The notes beneath the pieces are model-generated. The model made no database searches. It worked only from the letters and a program-made list of their open reading frames with translations, and was not told the origin of the DNA. Positions 9,397-18,409 of a DNA stretch of 64,000 bases are shown piece after piece. The DNA comes from Pyxidicoccus trucidator. Its GTDB lineage: Bacteria > Myxococcota > Myxococcia > Myxococcales > Myxococcaceae. Location of the stretch: assembly GCF_010894435.1 (NCBI RefSeq), contig NZ_JAAIXZ010000001.1, positions 1,022,322-1,086,321 on the forward strand. The letters run 5' to 3'. Position 1 is the first letter of the stretch. The number at the start of each line of letters is the position of its first letter. Position numbers and translations under genes: made by a program.

Positions 9397-10532
9397 GACG
9401 CGCGCGCCTCCGGGGCGGCCACGTCCCGCAGGGCCTCGTCCAGGCCCCGCAGGTACACGGACGGGTCACACAGCTTCGCGGCGCGAGCCGGCCCCGCCGC
9501 GCCCAGCCGCGCGCGCGCCGCCGGGTCCTCGATGAGCCGCCGCAGCGCCTCGGCCAGGGGCGCGGGCTCGGGCGGGACGAGCACGCCGCACGTGGCGTCC
9601 ACGATTTCCAGCGGCCCGCCCATCGCCGTCGTGACGACGGGCAGCCCGGCGTGCAGGGCCTCCACGAAGGCGAGGCCGAACGGCTCCGCGCCCACGTTGG
9701 GCTGGCAGTGCAGGTCCGCGGCCCGCAGCAGGCGCGGCACGTCCGAGCGCTGCCCGAGGAAGCTCACGCGCTCCGTCAGCCCCAGGCTCTCCGCCTGGGC
9801 CCGCAGTCCGGCCAGGTACGCTACTTCTTCCGGCCGCTGCGCGCCGCCGGCCACCCAGGCTCGCCAGCCCGGAACCTGCCGCAGCCGCCCGAGCGCCTCC
9901 AGCAGCAGCCGCTGTCCCTTCCACTCCTGCATGCGGCTGGTCTGGACGATGACGACGTCGCCCTCGGCCGCGCCCAGCTCCGCGCGCAGCTTCGAGCGCT
10001 CCGCGCCGCCCGCCTCCGACGGCCCCGACGCGAGCACCGGGTAGGCCAGCCGCCAGCGCGCGCGCGGGTAGACGCTGGCCAGCGTCCCGGCGGAGTAGCG
10101 GCTGTTGGTGAGGACCAGGTCCGGCTCGGTGACGCGGGCCCAGCGCTCCAGCCAGTGCCGGCCGTTCAGCGCGTCGTGCTGGTAGAAGACGAGCGGCACG
10201 CCGGCCGCGCGCACCACCGGGCCGAACAGCGCCTGCGGCCAGATGGCGTGGCAGAGGACCGCGTCGTAGCGCTCGCGATGGAGCAACTCCCTCAGCGCCT
10301 CGCGGGCACGCCACACCGTCCACGGACGGCCCACGCGCGCCTCGCCCAGCAGGTGGAGCGCGGCGCCCGTCTCGCGCAGCTCGCGGGCCAGCCTGTCCTC
10401 GAAGCACAGGGCGAACTCATGCGTCAGCCCGGGCTGGCGCCCCTGCTCCCGCGCCACCGTGTGCAGGAACGTCTCGATGCCGCCGTAGAGGTTGCCGCTG
10501 TAGACATGCAGCACGCGCATGGAGGGGCTCAC
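9393..10532 (-). CDS. GT4-family glycosyltransferase
   Basis: The 379-residue product opens MRVLHVYSGNLYGGIETFLHTVA, with a possible extra four residues before the second Met. The middle has LVFYQHDALNGRHWLERWARV and VLTNSRYSAGTL, and the donor domain has VIVQTSRMQEWKGQRLLLEAL and the EX7E motif EPFGLAFVEALHAG. It overlaps its neighbours by four bases on both sides (ATGA arrangements), so expression should be coupled to the Wzy-like and upstream glycosyltransferase genes. Donor and acceptor sugars are unknown. Confidence 0.87.
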   Translation of the reverse strand: MSPSMRVLHVYSGNLYGGIETFLHTVAREQGRQPGLTHEFALCFEDRLARELRETGAALHLLGEARVGRPWTVWRAREALRELLHRERYDAVLCHAIWPQALFGPVVRAAGVPLVFYQHDALNGRHWLERWARVTEPDLVLTNSRYSAGTLASVYPRARWRLAYPVLASGPSEAGGAERSKLRAELGAAEGDVVIVQTSRMQEWKGQRLLLEALGRLRQVPGWRAWVAGGAQRPEEVAYLAGLRAQAESLGLTERVSFLGQRSDVPRLLRAADLHCQPNVGAEPFGLAFVEALHAGLPVVTTAMGGPLEIVDATCGVLVPPEPAPLAEALRRLIEDPAARARLGAAGPARAAKLCDPSVYLRGLDEALRDVAAPEARAS

Positions 10533-11785
10533 ACCCTCCCCGTCACGGCGCGCGGCGTGGCGCGCGGAGCCTCGTCCACCACCGGCGCGGGACGGCCCAG
10601 CGCCTCCGAGTACAGCGACAGGCTGCGCGTGGCCATGACGTCATGGGGGAACTCGGCCACCGCCCGCTCGCGCGCCGCGTGACCCAGCCGCTTCGCCAGG
10701 GCCGGGTCCTCGGCCAGCCGCCGCGCCGCGAGCGCCAGCGCCGCCACGTCACCCACCGGCACCGTCAGCCCCGTCTCCTCGTGACGGCTCACCCACGCCA
10801 CACCCGAGTGCGGAATCGCGGTGTTGAGCACCGGCAGCCCGCTGGCCATCGCCTCCACCTGCGACAGGCCATACGCCTCGCTGCGCGCGTTGCTCGGGAA
10901 CCACAGCGCGGTGGCCGCGCGGTACGCCCCGGCGAGCGCCTCCGGCGGCAGGTAGCCCGCCCACGTCACCCGATCCTCCACGCCCAGCGCCTTCGCGCGC
11001 TCGCGGGCCTCCGCCTGCAAGGGCCCCTGCCCCACCACCACCAGCCGGCCCGGCACCCGCGTCAGCGCCTCCAGCGCGGTGAACAGGCCCTTGTAGTAGA
11101 CGAGCCGCCCCACCATCAGCCACAGCGGCGCGCCCGCCGCCTCCTCGCGCCAGCGCGCCTCCGCCGCCAGCGCCTCGGCGGACGGGTGCAGGTACGGCGA
11201 CACATCGATTCCCAGCGGCAGCGCGCGCACCTTGCTCCGGAAGGCGCGCAGCAGCGGCGAGCCCGGCACGTACGCCTCGCTGGTGGCCAGCACCCGCCGG
11301 GCGCGCGCGTACAGCAGCGCCTCGAAGGGACGGAAGAGCGCGCCCGCCACCCGCTGCCGGATGACGTCGCTGTGGTGGGTGACGAAGAGGGGCGGCAGCC
11401 GGAACGCCACGTCCAGCGCCAGCAGCATGCTGGGGTTGGGCGTGTGCAGGTGCAGCACGTCCACGCCCCGCGCCAGCGCGCGCCGCAGCACGCCCGGCAG
11501 GTCCGGCATCACGTCCATGCGCGCCACGGAGGCGGCGCGGCCCAGGCGCACCACGCGCACCGTCCCGTCCCAGTCCTCGCGCGTGGCGCTGCGGCCGTGG
11601 AACTCGTGGCTGGTGCCCGCGCCGTCCGCCGAGTGGTTGGCGCACAGCACCTCCACCTGCGCGCCCAGCGCGGCCTGGGCCCGCGCCAGCGTCTGCACGT
11701 GGGCCTCCATGCCGCCGGACGCGGGCGGGTAGAACTTGCCCAGGTGCAGCACCCGGAGGCCCGCGCCCGCGGACGGCGCGCTCAC
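10529..11785 (-). CDS. GT4-family glycosyltransferase
   Basis: The frame is longer, but the protein starts at the GTG at 11785, which overlaps the stop of the tyrosine-kinase gene as GTGA. That gives 418 residues. The N-terminus is LRVLHLGKFYPPASGGMEAH, a classical GT4 opening, followed by HTPNPSMLLALD, FVTHHSDVIRQR and the donor domain LWLMVGRLVYYKGLFTALEAL with the EX7E motif EAYGLSQVEAMASG. The phrase HSGVAWVSRHEETGL is common in capsular and exopolysaccharide glycosyltransferases. It sits directly behind the Wzc-type kinase, so a role in the same export pathway is well supported by context. Confidence 0.88.
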   Translation of the reverse strand: MSAPSAGAGLRVLHLGKFYPPASGGMEAHVQTLARAQAALGAQVEVLCANHSADGAGTSHEFHGRSATREDWDGTVRVVRLGRAASVARMDVMPDLPGVLRRALARGVDVLHLHTPNPSMLLALDVAFRLPPLFVTHHSDVIRQRVAGALFRPFEALLYARARRVLATSEAYVPGSPLLRAFRSKVRALPLGIDVSPYLHPSAEALAAEARWREEAAGAPLWLMVGRLVYYKGLFTALEALTRVPGRLVVVGQGPLQAEARERAKALGVEDRVTWAGYLPPEALAGAYRAATALWFPSNARSEAYGLSQVEAMASGLPVLNTAIPHSGVAWVSRHEETGLTVPVGDVAALALAARRLAEDPALAKRLGHAARERAVAEFPHDVMATRSLSLYSEALGRPAPVVDEAPRATPRAVTGRV

Positions 11786-13974
11786 GACTGCGCCACCCCG
11801 TCCTTGGAGTCCTCGGCGTACTGCCCGTAGCCCTGGTAGGCCAGGTACGAGTCCCCGTAGCGCGGCGCCTTCAGGTCCACGTCGTTGAGGACGGCGCCGT
11901 ACATGCGCGCCTGCACGTCCGCCAGCGAGCGCAGCGCGCGCCGCGCCGACTCGCGGTTCGTCTTCCCCGCCTTCAGCACCAGCACCACGCCGTCCGTCTG
12001 CGTGGCCAGCACCGCCGCGTCCGCCACCGCGTTGATGGGCGGGCTGTCCAGGATGACGCGGTCGAAGCGCTCGCCCATGGCCTTGAGCAGGTCCGCGAAG
12101 GCCTGCGTGTGCAGCAGCTCCGCCGGGTTGGGCGGCAGCGGGCCGCACGGCAGCACGAAGAGGCCGGGCACCTCGGTGCTCTTCACCGCCTTCTCCAGCG
12201 TGCCCTCCCCCACCACCAGCGAGGAGATGCCCATTTCATTGGGCACCCCGAAGGCGCGGTGCAGCCGCGGCCGGCGCATGTCCGTGTCCAGCAGCAGCAC
12301 CCGGTTGCCACTCTGCGCCATGGCCACGCCCAGGTTGATGCACGTGGTGGACTTGCCCTCCTGCGGGCCGCTGGACGTCACCACCAGCGTCTTGAAGGGC
12401 TTGTCCGGCGACATGAAGAGGAGGTTGGTCCGGATGGCCCGGCAGCACTCCGCCACCGTCGACTTGGGCTCGCGGTGGACGTGCAAGTCACGGTCACGCG
12501 GCGCCTTGTTGCCTTCGATGCGCGGCACCACGCCGAGGAAGGCCAGCCCCAGCCGCTCCTCCACGTCCGCCTGCGTGGCCACGCTGTTCTCCAGCACCTC
12601 CAGCAGCAGCGCCATGCCCAGGCCCGCCACCAGCCCCATCACCAGCCCCATCATCAGGTTGCGCCGCACGTTGGGCTTCACCGGCGCGAAGATGGGCCGC
12701 GCCGGGTCCAGCACGCGCACGTTGCTGGTGCGCAGCAGGCCCGACAGCTCGATGTCCTTGAGGCGCTTGGCCACCAGCTCGTACAGGCGCTGGTTGCTGT
12801 CCGAATCGCGCTTGAGCCGGTCGAACTCGATGGCCTTCTTGTTCACCGCGAAGGCCTCCTCCTTGGCCGTGTCCAGCAGGCGCACCAGGTTCTTCTCCTG
12901 CGCCACCGCCTCCGCCAGCGACGTCTCCGCCCCGCGCACGATGTTGCTCAGGCTCTTGAGGAAGTCCTCGCGCACCACCGACAACTTGCGGTTGCACTCC
13001 AGCAGCTTCGGGTGCTCGGCGAGGTAGCGCTCCCCCAGCTCCGCGCACGCCACGCGCGTCTCGGTGTACGTGCGCCGCAGGTCCTGGATGGGGCCCTCGT
13101 TCATCCCGGTGAGCGCCTCCGCCCACGTCTCGTCCTCCGGCGACGACTTGCGCAGCTTGTTGATGGCCTCCACGCGCGCCTGTTGGGAGGCAATCTGGAT
13201 GCGCACCTCGGTCAGCTTGAGGTTGTACGAGTTGATGCGCTCGCTGACGATGCTCATCCGCGACTCCAGCGACGTGGACAGCATGTCCGCGTCCTTCTTG
13301 AAGTCGTAGACGGCCAGCTCGCTGGACTTGGACGTCGTCTCCAGCTCGGACAGCCGGACTTCCAGCCAGGTGCGCGCGTCCTCGGTGATGCGCAGCTTGA
13401 GGGCCAGGTTCTCCGCCATGTACGCGGCGGCCACCTCGTTGGCCAGCAGCGCCGCGCGCTTGGGGTCCAGGTCATCCACCGCGATGTCCATGACCCGCGA
13501 GTCCTTCGCCGGCACCACGCGGATGCGTCCCTGGAGCGCCGCCACCGCGTCCGCGGACTGCATGGCCTGCACGCGCAGCTTCTCGTCCTGCACCTGGGAC
13601 AGCCCCAGGAAGTCCGCGTCCGTCGCCAGGCCCAGCTTGTCCACCACCCGGCTCGCCACCGCGCGCGAGGTGATGATTTCGCTCTGCGTGGCGTAGTACT
13701 CCTTGTTGAACCAGTAGTTGCTGCGCTCCTCGCCCATGACCTCCTTGACGTCCCCGTCGAGGAAGCGCGGCGCCATCACATCGATGATGAGCGAGGTGCT
13801 GGCGGAGTAGACCTTCGGCTGGCGCAGCGTGTAGGCCGCCGACAGCGCCGCCACCACCACCGCCACGCCGAGCACGACCCACTTGCGCCGCCACATCGCG
13901 CGCACGTGCTGCATCATGCCCGCGGGCGTCAGGGCGCCGGCACCGCCGGCCGGGTCGATACCGGTTCCATCCAC
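11782..13974 (-). CDS. Wzc-type polysaccharide co-polymerase with BY-kinase domain
   Basis: I place the start at a GTG (13974) with AGGAGAG seven bases upstream; the frame runs to 14124 but without support. The 730-residue product has a membrane segment at about residues 33-52, a long coiled-coil periplasmic region, a Pro-rich stretch (PARPIFAPVKP) and a second membrane segment near residue 440. The cytosolic kinase domain follows with Walker A GPQEGKST, Walker A' LLLDTDMRRPR and Walker B VILDSPPI. The C-terminus carries five tyrosines in 18 residues, the usual autophosphorylation cluster. Such proteins control chain length and assembly of capsule or exopolysaccharide. It resembles M. xanthus BtkB/WzcB, but the assignment is from memory. 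It heads the overlapping operon. Confidence 0.9.
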   Translation of the reverse strand: MDGTGIDPAGGAGALTPAGMMQHVRAMWRRKWVVLGVAVVVAALSAAYTLRQPKVYSASTSLIIDVMAPRFLDGDVKEVMGEERSNYWFNKEYYATQSEIITSRAVASRVVDKLGLATDADFLGLSQVQDEKLRVQAMQSADAVAALQGRIRVVPAKDSRVMDIAVDDLDPKRAALLANEVAAAYMAENLALKLRITEDARTWLEVRLSELETTSKSSELAVYDFKKDADMLSTSLESRMSIVSERINSYNLKLTEVRIQIASQQARVEAINKLRKSSPEDETWAEALTGMNEGPIQDLRRTYTETRVACAELGERYLAEHPKLLECNRKLSVVREDFLKSLSNIVRGAETSLAEAVAQEKNLVRLLDTAKEEAFAVNKKAIEFDRLKRDSDSNQRLYELVAKRLKDIELSGLLRTSNVRVLDPARPIFAPVKPNVRRNLMMGLVMGLVAGLGMALLLEVLENSVATQADVEERLGLAFLGVVPRIEGNKAPRDRDLHVHREPKSTVAECCRAIRTNLLFMSPDKPFKTLVVTSSGPQEGKSTTCINLGVAMAQSGNRVLLLDTDMRRPRLHRAFGVPNEMGISSLVVGEGTLEKAVKSTEVPGLFVLPCGPLPPNPAELLHTQAFADLLKAMGERFDRVILDSPPINAVADAAVLATQTDGVVLVLKAGKTNRESARRALRSLADVQARMYGAVLNDVDLKAPRYGDSYLAYQGYGQYAEDSKDGVAQS

Positions 13975-14189
13975 GTCGCGTCTCTCCTGGAGTTCCTCTG
14001 GCGCGGCCCCGGCCCGGAGGCCATCCGCCCGACCTGCACCTACACCTATCAAGCGCCGTCGAGCGTGCCGGTTCCACGCGGGGTTGTCCATCGTTCCACC
14101 GTCGCCTGGACGCCCCCCATCCATTCATCTTCCAGACCTCGTCGGCCACGGACGCGCGCGTCCTGGCGGCCTGTGCTAGTCAGCGCCGC

Positions 14190-15548
14190 GTGACTCCCGC
14201 GCTCTCCTTCGTCCTGCCCTACACGCCTGGAAACGCCGACACCGCCGCCCGCTTCGCGCGGGAGCTGTCCCGGACCGCGGAGGTGGTGCTCGCCGGCGAG
14301 GGGCCCGTGGAGGTGACGCCCGGCCCCCGGCTGCACGTGCTCACCGTGCAGGGAGGCAAGGGAGCGGCCATCCGCGCCGCCCTGTCCCGGGTGACGGGCG
14401 CGGTGACGGTGCTGCAGGACCCGGACACCGCCTGGTCGCCGGACGTGTACGACACGCTGGTGGGCCCCATCCACGCGGACACCGCGGATGCGGTGTTCGG
14501 CCGCCGCAGCCGCCCGGGCCTGAAGGGCCTGGCGCCCGAGCAGCTCGCGGACCGCGCCCTGGGCCACGTCACCCGCTTCGTCACCGACGTGGCGCTGGCG
14601 GACCCGCTCACCAACCTGCGCGCCTTCCGCACCGAGGCCCTGCGCTCCGTCACCCTCACCAGCGACGACGACGCGGTGGACGCGGAGCTGGTGGTGAAGC
14701 TGGCCGCGCAGCTCTTCCGCCTCACCGAGGTGGCCCTGCCGCCCGTGCAGGCCGAGTCCCGCCGCCCGCGCGCCACGCACCTGTCCCGCCTGCGCACCCT
14801 GCTGCGCTACGCCACCGTGCGCGATGACGCCGACAACCAGCACGAGGGCTACACCACGCTGGAGCGCATGGACGGCGCCACCCACTACAACCAGTGGCTG
14901 GCCCGCCGCTTCCGCGAGCACCTGGGCCGCCGCGTGCTGGAGATTGGCGCCGGCATCGGCACGATTACGCGCGAGCTGGAGTCCGGCCTGGAGCTGCTCA
15001 TCGCGCTGGAGGTGGACCGCTTCTACGTGGACCGCCTGAAGAACCTCTTCCGCGGCAAGCCCCACGTGCGCCCCTACCTGTCCGACGTGGCGCTGGCGGA
15101 CTGGGAGTCCCTGAAGACGGAGAAGCTGGACACCATCGTCCTCTCCAACGTGCTGGAGCACATCCCCGACGACGCCTCGGCGGTGCGGCGCTTCCGGCAG
15201 ATTCTGGCCCCTGGCGGCCGGGTGGTCATCCTCGTCCCGGCGCTGCCGCAGCTCTTCGGCGCCATCGACGAGGCCGTGGGCCACCACCGCCGCTACACGC
15301 CCGCCACGCTGCGCGCCGTGCTGGAGGAGAACGGCTTCGCGGTGGAGAAGCTGGAGTGGATGAACCTCGTCGGCATGCCGGGCTGGTTCGTCAACAGCCG
15401 CCTGCTGCGCCGCCGCGCCGTGCCGAAGCTGCAGCTCAAGCTCTACGACACGCTGGCGCCCCTGTTCGCCCAGGCCGAGTCCCTGGTGAAGCTGCCCGTG
15501 GGCATGAGCCTCTTCGCCGTGGCCCGCGTCACCGGGAGCGATGCGTGA
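14190..15548 (+). CDS. GT2-like glycosyltransferase fused to SAM-dependent methyltransferase
   Basis: The 452-residue product starts at a GTG with no clear Shine-Dalgarno. Residues 1 to about 200 look like a GT2 domain of the dolichyl-phosphate-mannose-synthase type: GGKGAAIRAAL, then VLQDPDTAWSPDVYDTL with a DPD metal-binding triad, and DPLTNLRAFR. From about residue 230 a class I methyltransferase follows with the SAM loop VLEIGAGIGTITREL, the acidic strand end ALEVDRFY, and SNVLEHIPDD. The C-terminal stretch is hydrophobic and may contact the membrane. It diverges from the tyrosine-kinase operon. It may transfer and methylate a sugar on a lipid carrier. The fusion could also leave the first domain as a non-catalytic binding module. 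Confidence 0.78.
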   Translation: MTPALSFVLPYTPGNADTAARFARELSRTAEVVLAGEGPVEVTPGPRLHVLTVQGGKGAAIRAALSRVTGAVTVLQDPDTAWSPDVYDTLVGPIHADTADAVFGRRSRPGLKGLAPEQLADRALGHVTRFVTDVALADPLTNLRAFRTEALRSVTLTSDDDAVDAELVVKLAAQLFRLTEVALPPVQAESRRPRATHLSRLRTLLRYATVRDDADNQHEGYTTLERMDGATHYNQWLARRFREHLGRRVLEIGAGIGTITRELESGLELLIALEVDRFYVDRLKNLFRGKPHVRPYLSDVALADWESLKTEKLDTIVLSNVLEHIPDDASAVRRFRQILAPGGRVVILVPALPQLFGAIDEAVGHHRRYTPATLRAVLEENGFAVEKLEWMNLVGMPGWFVNSRLLRRRAVPKLQLKLYDTLAPLFAQAESLVKLPVGMSLFAVARVTGSDA

Positions 15549-15633
15549 CACCGGCCCGCGGCGCTGGCGACGGCCCGCGCGGCGGAAGCCCCCACGCCCC
15601 GAGCCCGACACCCCCTGGAGGCAGGACCCACGG

Positions 15634-17334
15634 ATGAGCGCCGCCCCCCAGTCCACCGCTTCCGGAGCGCCCTCGCCGCCCGACGCGCCCTCCCGCGCCT
15701 CCGAGCGCCCCGTGGCCACGGCGGCCGGTGCGCCCCGGGCGGTGTGGGCCGCGCTCGCGGCACTGTACGTGCTGCTGTTCCCGTACCACCCGGGCCTGCG
15801 CTCGCCCAACGAGCTGTGCCGGCTGTGGCAGACGCGCGCGCTGGTGGAGTACGGCACGCTCGACATCAACGGCGCGCTGCGCGACTACGGCTACGTCGGT
15901 GACTTGTCCGTGAAGGACGGGAAGTACTACCCCAGCAAGGCGCCGCTGCTGTCCTTCGCCGCCGTGCCGCTGTACGCCACCCTGCGCGCCGTGGGTGGAG
16001 GCCACCGCCACGCCGTGCCGGAGGTGCCGCTCGTCTTCTTCTCGCGCCTCTTCCTCACCGTGCTGCCCACGCTGTTCCTGCTGTGGCTGGTGCGCCGCTA
16101 CCTGCGCGCGCACCTGGAGGCGCCCGTGGCGGACGCGCTCACGGTGACGTACGGGCTGGGCTCGCTGGCCTTCAGCTACTCGCTGCTCTTCATGAGCCAC
16201 CAGACGACGGCGGTGCTGCTCTTCGCCGGCTTCTACGCGCTGTGGCGGTGCGCGCGCGGCGACTGGCGGGAGCGGGGCTACGTGCTGGCGGGCGCGTGCG
16301 CCGGGGCCACCGTGGCCGCCGAGTACACCGGCGCGCTCGGCGTGCTGGGCCTCGTGCTGTACGCGGTGCTCACCGTCCTCTTCCAGCCCCTCCCCGCGCG
16401 CGAGCGCCTCCGGCGCCTGGGCCGCGCCGCGGGCCTGGCCACGCTGGGCGCGCTGCCCTTCGTGGTGGCGCTGGCGCTCTACCACCAGGCCACCTTCGGC
16501 CACCCGCTGACGACGGGCTACAAGTACCTCAACGACGCGGCCTACCAGCCGTGGCACCTGGGCGGCTTCCTCGGCATCCGCACGCCGGACCCGCGCGCCT
16601 TCGCCCTGTCCTTCTTCTCGCCGCTGCGCGGCCTGTTCACCCTGTCCCCCTTCCTGCTGCTGGCGCCGCCGGGGCTGATCCTCATGTTGCGGCGGCGGGG
16701 GCTGACGGCGGAGGCGCGCGCGGTGGGGTGGATGGGCGTGGCGCTGCTGGCCGGCTACACGTACTTCACCTCGTCGTTCTCCTATGACTCGTGGGGCTGG
16801 ACGACGGGGCCGCGCCACCTCACCGGGCTGGTGCCCTTCCTCCTGCTGCCCGCGGGGCTGTGGCTGGAGCGGCTGCGCGCGTCCGGGCGGACATGGGCGC
16901 CGGGCGCGGCGGCCATGCTGTGCGCGGCGTCCGTCCTCACCACCGGCGTGGCCACCTTCGTCAACTACATCCCCGACGACGTCTCCAACGCCGTGGGAGG
17001 GCTGGCGCTGCCGCTGCTGGGCGCGGGCTTCTTCCCCCCGGGCGTGGTGTCCTTCCTCGGCCTCCCCCAGCCGCTCGCGGGCGCGCTGCCCGGGGCGCTG
17101 CTGCTGGCCCTGGCCGCGTGGGTGTACCGCGAGGTGGCGCGCGCGCCCGGGCGGCGCTGGCCCTCCGCGGGCGCCGTGGGCGCGGGCCTCGCCACGCTGG
17201 CGCTGCTGGCCACCTTCCACGCGCTCACCACCGAGCACGACGACGCGGACCGCAACGCCGTGCGCTTCCTCCAGTCCGTGTGGCTCACCCCGCCCGGACG
17301 CGAAGTGCCGTTCTGGCCCCGTCCGGGCGCCTGA
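15634..17334 (+). CDS. Polytopic membrane protein, GT-C/PMT-like
   Basis: The frame opens at 15541, overlapping the previous gene, but the ATG at 15634 has AGGA seven bases upstream and removes an unusual Arg/Pro-rich leader; it gives 566 residues. About ten to twelve hydrophobic segments are visible. After the first membrane segment comes a large loop, ALVEYGTLDINGALRDYGY and DGKYYPSKAPLLSF, which resembles the first periplasmic loop of GT-C enzymes (PMT/ArnT type) that use polyprenyl-phosphate sugars. Its pairing with a polyprenyl-phosphate-type GT2 domain just upstream fits that pathway. No enzymatic residue can be assigned with certainty. Confidence 0.7.
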   Translation: MSAAPQSTASGAPSPPDAPSRASERPVATAAGAPRAVWAALAALYVLLFPYHPGLRSPNELCRLWQTRALVEYGTLDINGALRDYGYVGDLSVKDGKYYPSKAPLLSFAAVPLYATLRAVGGGHRHAVPEVPLVFFSRLFLTVLPTLFLLWLVRRYLRAHLEAPVADALTVTYGLGSLAFSYSLLFMSHQTTAVLLFAGFYALWRCARGDWRERGYVLAGACAGATVAAEYTGALGVLGLVLYAVLTVLFQPLPARERLRRLGRAAGLATLGALPFVVALALYHQATFGHPLTTGYKYLNDAAYQPWHLGGFLGIRTPDPRAFALSFFSPLRGLFTLSPFLLLAPPGLILMLRRRGLTAEARAVGWMGVALLAGYTYFTSSFSYDSWGWTTGPRHLTGLVPFLLLPAGLWLERLRASGRTWAPGAAAMLCAASVLTTGVATFVNYIPDDVSNAVGGLALPLLGAGFFPPGVVSFLGLPQPLAGALPGALLLALAAWVYREVARAPGRRWPSAGAVGAGLATLALLATFHALTTEHDDADRNAVRFLQSVWLTPPGREVPFWPRPGA

Positions 17335-17430
17335 GGCGCGCCCCGCTTTCCCGTCTTTGACGGAGAATCCGGTGCCTCACAGTTTTTGAGAAACCAGTTG
17401 CAAGTGCCATGAACCCTCCACCTGGCCTCG

Positions 17431-17457
17431 CAACTTTTGCGGACCTCGCAAAGGTTG
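17431..17457. promoter_or_regulatory. 11-bp inverted repeat upstream of pilX
   Basis: CAACTTTTGCG and CGCAAAGGTTG face each other across five bases; all positions pair except for one G-T wobble. It lies about 150 bp before the pilX start in the 269-bp gap after the membrane-protein gene. No T-run follows, so an operator for the pilin operon is more likely than an intrinsic terminator. The rest of the gap (17335-17603) shows only the pilX ribosome-binding site. Confidence 0.4.
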
Positions 17458-17603
17458 TCAGGTCAACACGTGTCACCTTCCACCCAGGGGTGGCCGCAAG
17501 GGGCTGAAAAAACTGGAGTCCACGCCCCGTGTGAGCAGGCCCGGGGATTGCTGAGGGACTCACCCGCTCTTCCCCGCTGCCGCTGTCCGGCAAGGAGCTC
17601 CAG

Positions 17604-18353
17604 GTGAATCGTCCCCAGCCCTACATGAGGCCGCTCGTGCGCCCGTCCGCCCATCGGCAGAGCCGGCTCGGGGGCCACCGGCGTGAGGAGCGCGGCATCG
17701 CGCTCATCATGGCCATCGCGCTCATCTCCTTCATCACCGCGGCGACGCTCATCTCCCTGCGCGCGGTCTCCACGGAGAGCGCCCTGCAAGGCCATGAGCG
17801 CCGCGCTCGCGAGGCCTTCTTCGCCGCCCAGGCAGGCCTGGCCGAGGGCCGGGACCTGGTGCGCCAGAGGCTGGGGACCGAGACGGTCTTCAACGGGGTC
17901 ATCACCGGACTGGGAGTCGCATACCAGGCGCGGACCGGCTCCGGCACGGCCCACGTCGTCGAAACGGGCCTGCCGAGCGACCTCAACGTCCCCTGGTTCG
18001 AGGTCCTCCCCTGGACGCCCTACACGCTGACCACCACGCCGCTGGGCATGGCGGTCGACGCGGACGTCCTGGGCGCCAACCGGGAGATGAACGGGCCGGA
18101 CGGCGTGCGCATCCCCGACTTTCCCGATTCCAGCAACGTGCGCTACCGCGTCTTCCTCGTCGATGACGAGGATGGCTCCCCCCGCACCAACGACAGCAAC
18201 AGCCGGGCCTGGCTGGTGGCGGTGGGTGAAGTCACGGGCCCACCGGGAAGCCTGCCCCACCGCTCCATCGTCCGCCTCCTCATCACCCCTGCCACGAGCG
18301 GGGGAGAGGGCCCGCCCTGCCACGAGCTGGGCTGCGAATCGAATGAGGGTTGA
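17604..18353 (+). CDS. pilX: PilX-like minor pilin
   Basis: The 249-residue protein starts at a GTG with AAGGAG six bases upstream. A basic leader ending EERG precedes a hydrophobic helix IALIMAIALISFITAATLIS, the class III/IV prepilin signal cleaved after Gly. Position +5 is Met rather than Glu, as is typical for PilX/GspK-type tip pilins. Downstream are the phrases STESALQGHERRAREAFFAAQAGLAEG, common to PilX proteins. It is the first gene of a PilX-PilY1-PilV-PilW-FimU set and should be part of the pilus tip complex that primes assembly. Close homologues exist in three clusters in M. xanthus. Confidence 0.85.
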   Translation: MNRPQPYMRPLVRPSAHRQSRLGGHRREERGIALIMAIALISFITAATLISLRAVSTESALQGHERRAREAFFAAQAGLAEGRDLVRQRLGTETVFNGVITGLGVAYQARTGSGTAHVVETGLPSDLNVPWFEVLPWTPYTLTTTPLGMAVDADVLGANREMNGPDGVRIPDFPDSSNVRYRVFLVDDEDGSPRTNDSNSRAWLVAVGEVTGPPGSLPHRSIVRLLITPATSGGEGPPCHELGCESNEG

Positions 18354-18409
18354 GCCCCTCTTCCCGACTCCTTCCGAAGCACGCGAAGCCTACCCGCCAA
18401 GGACACGCC

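Noticed and set aside
17424..17441. Sigma-54 promoter (TGGC...TTGC) upstream of pilX
   Set aside because: The spacing between TGGC and TTGC is three bases too long for a -24/-12 element.
17480..17493. CCACCC-GGGTGG hairpin as a terminator
   Set aside because: Loop would be only two bases and there is no T-run; most likely a chance GC-rich palindrome.
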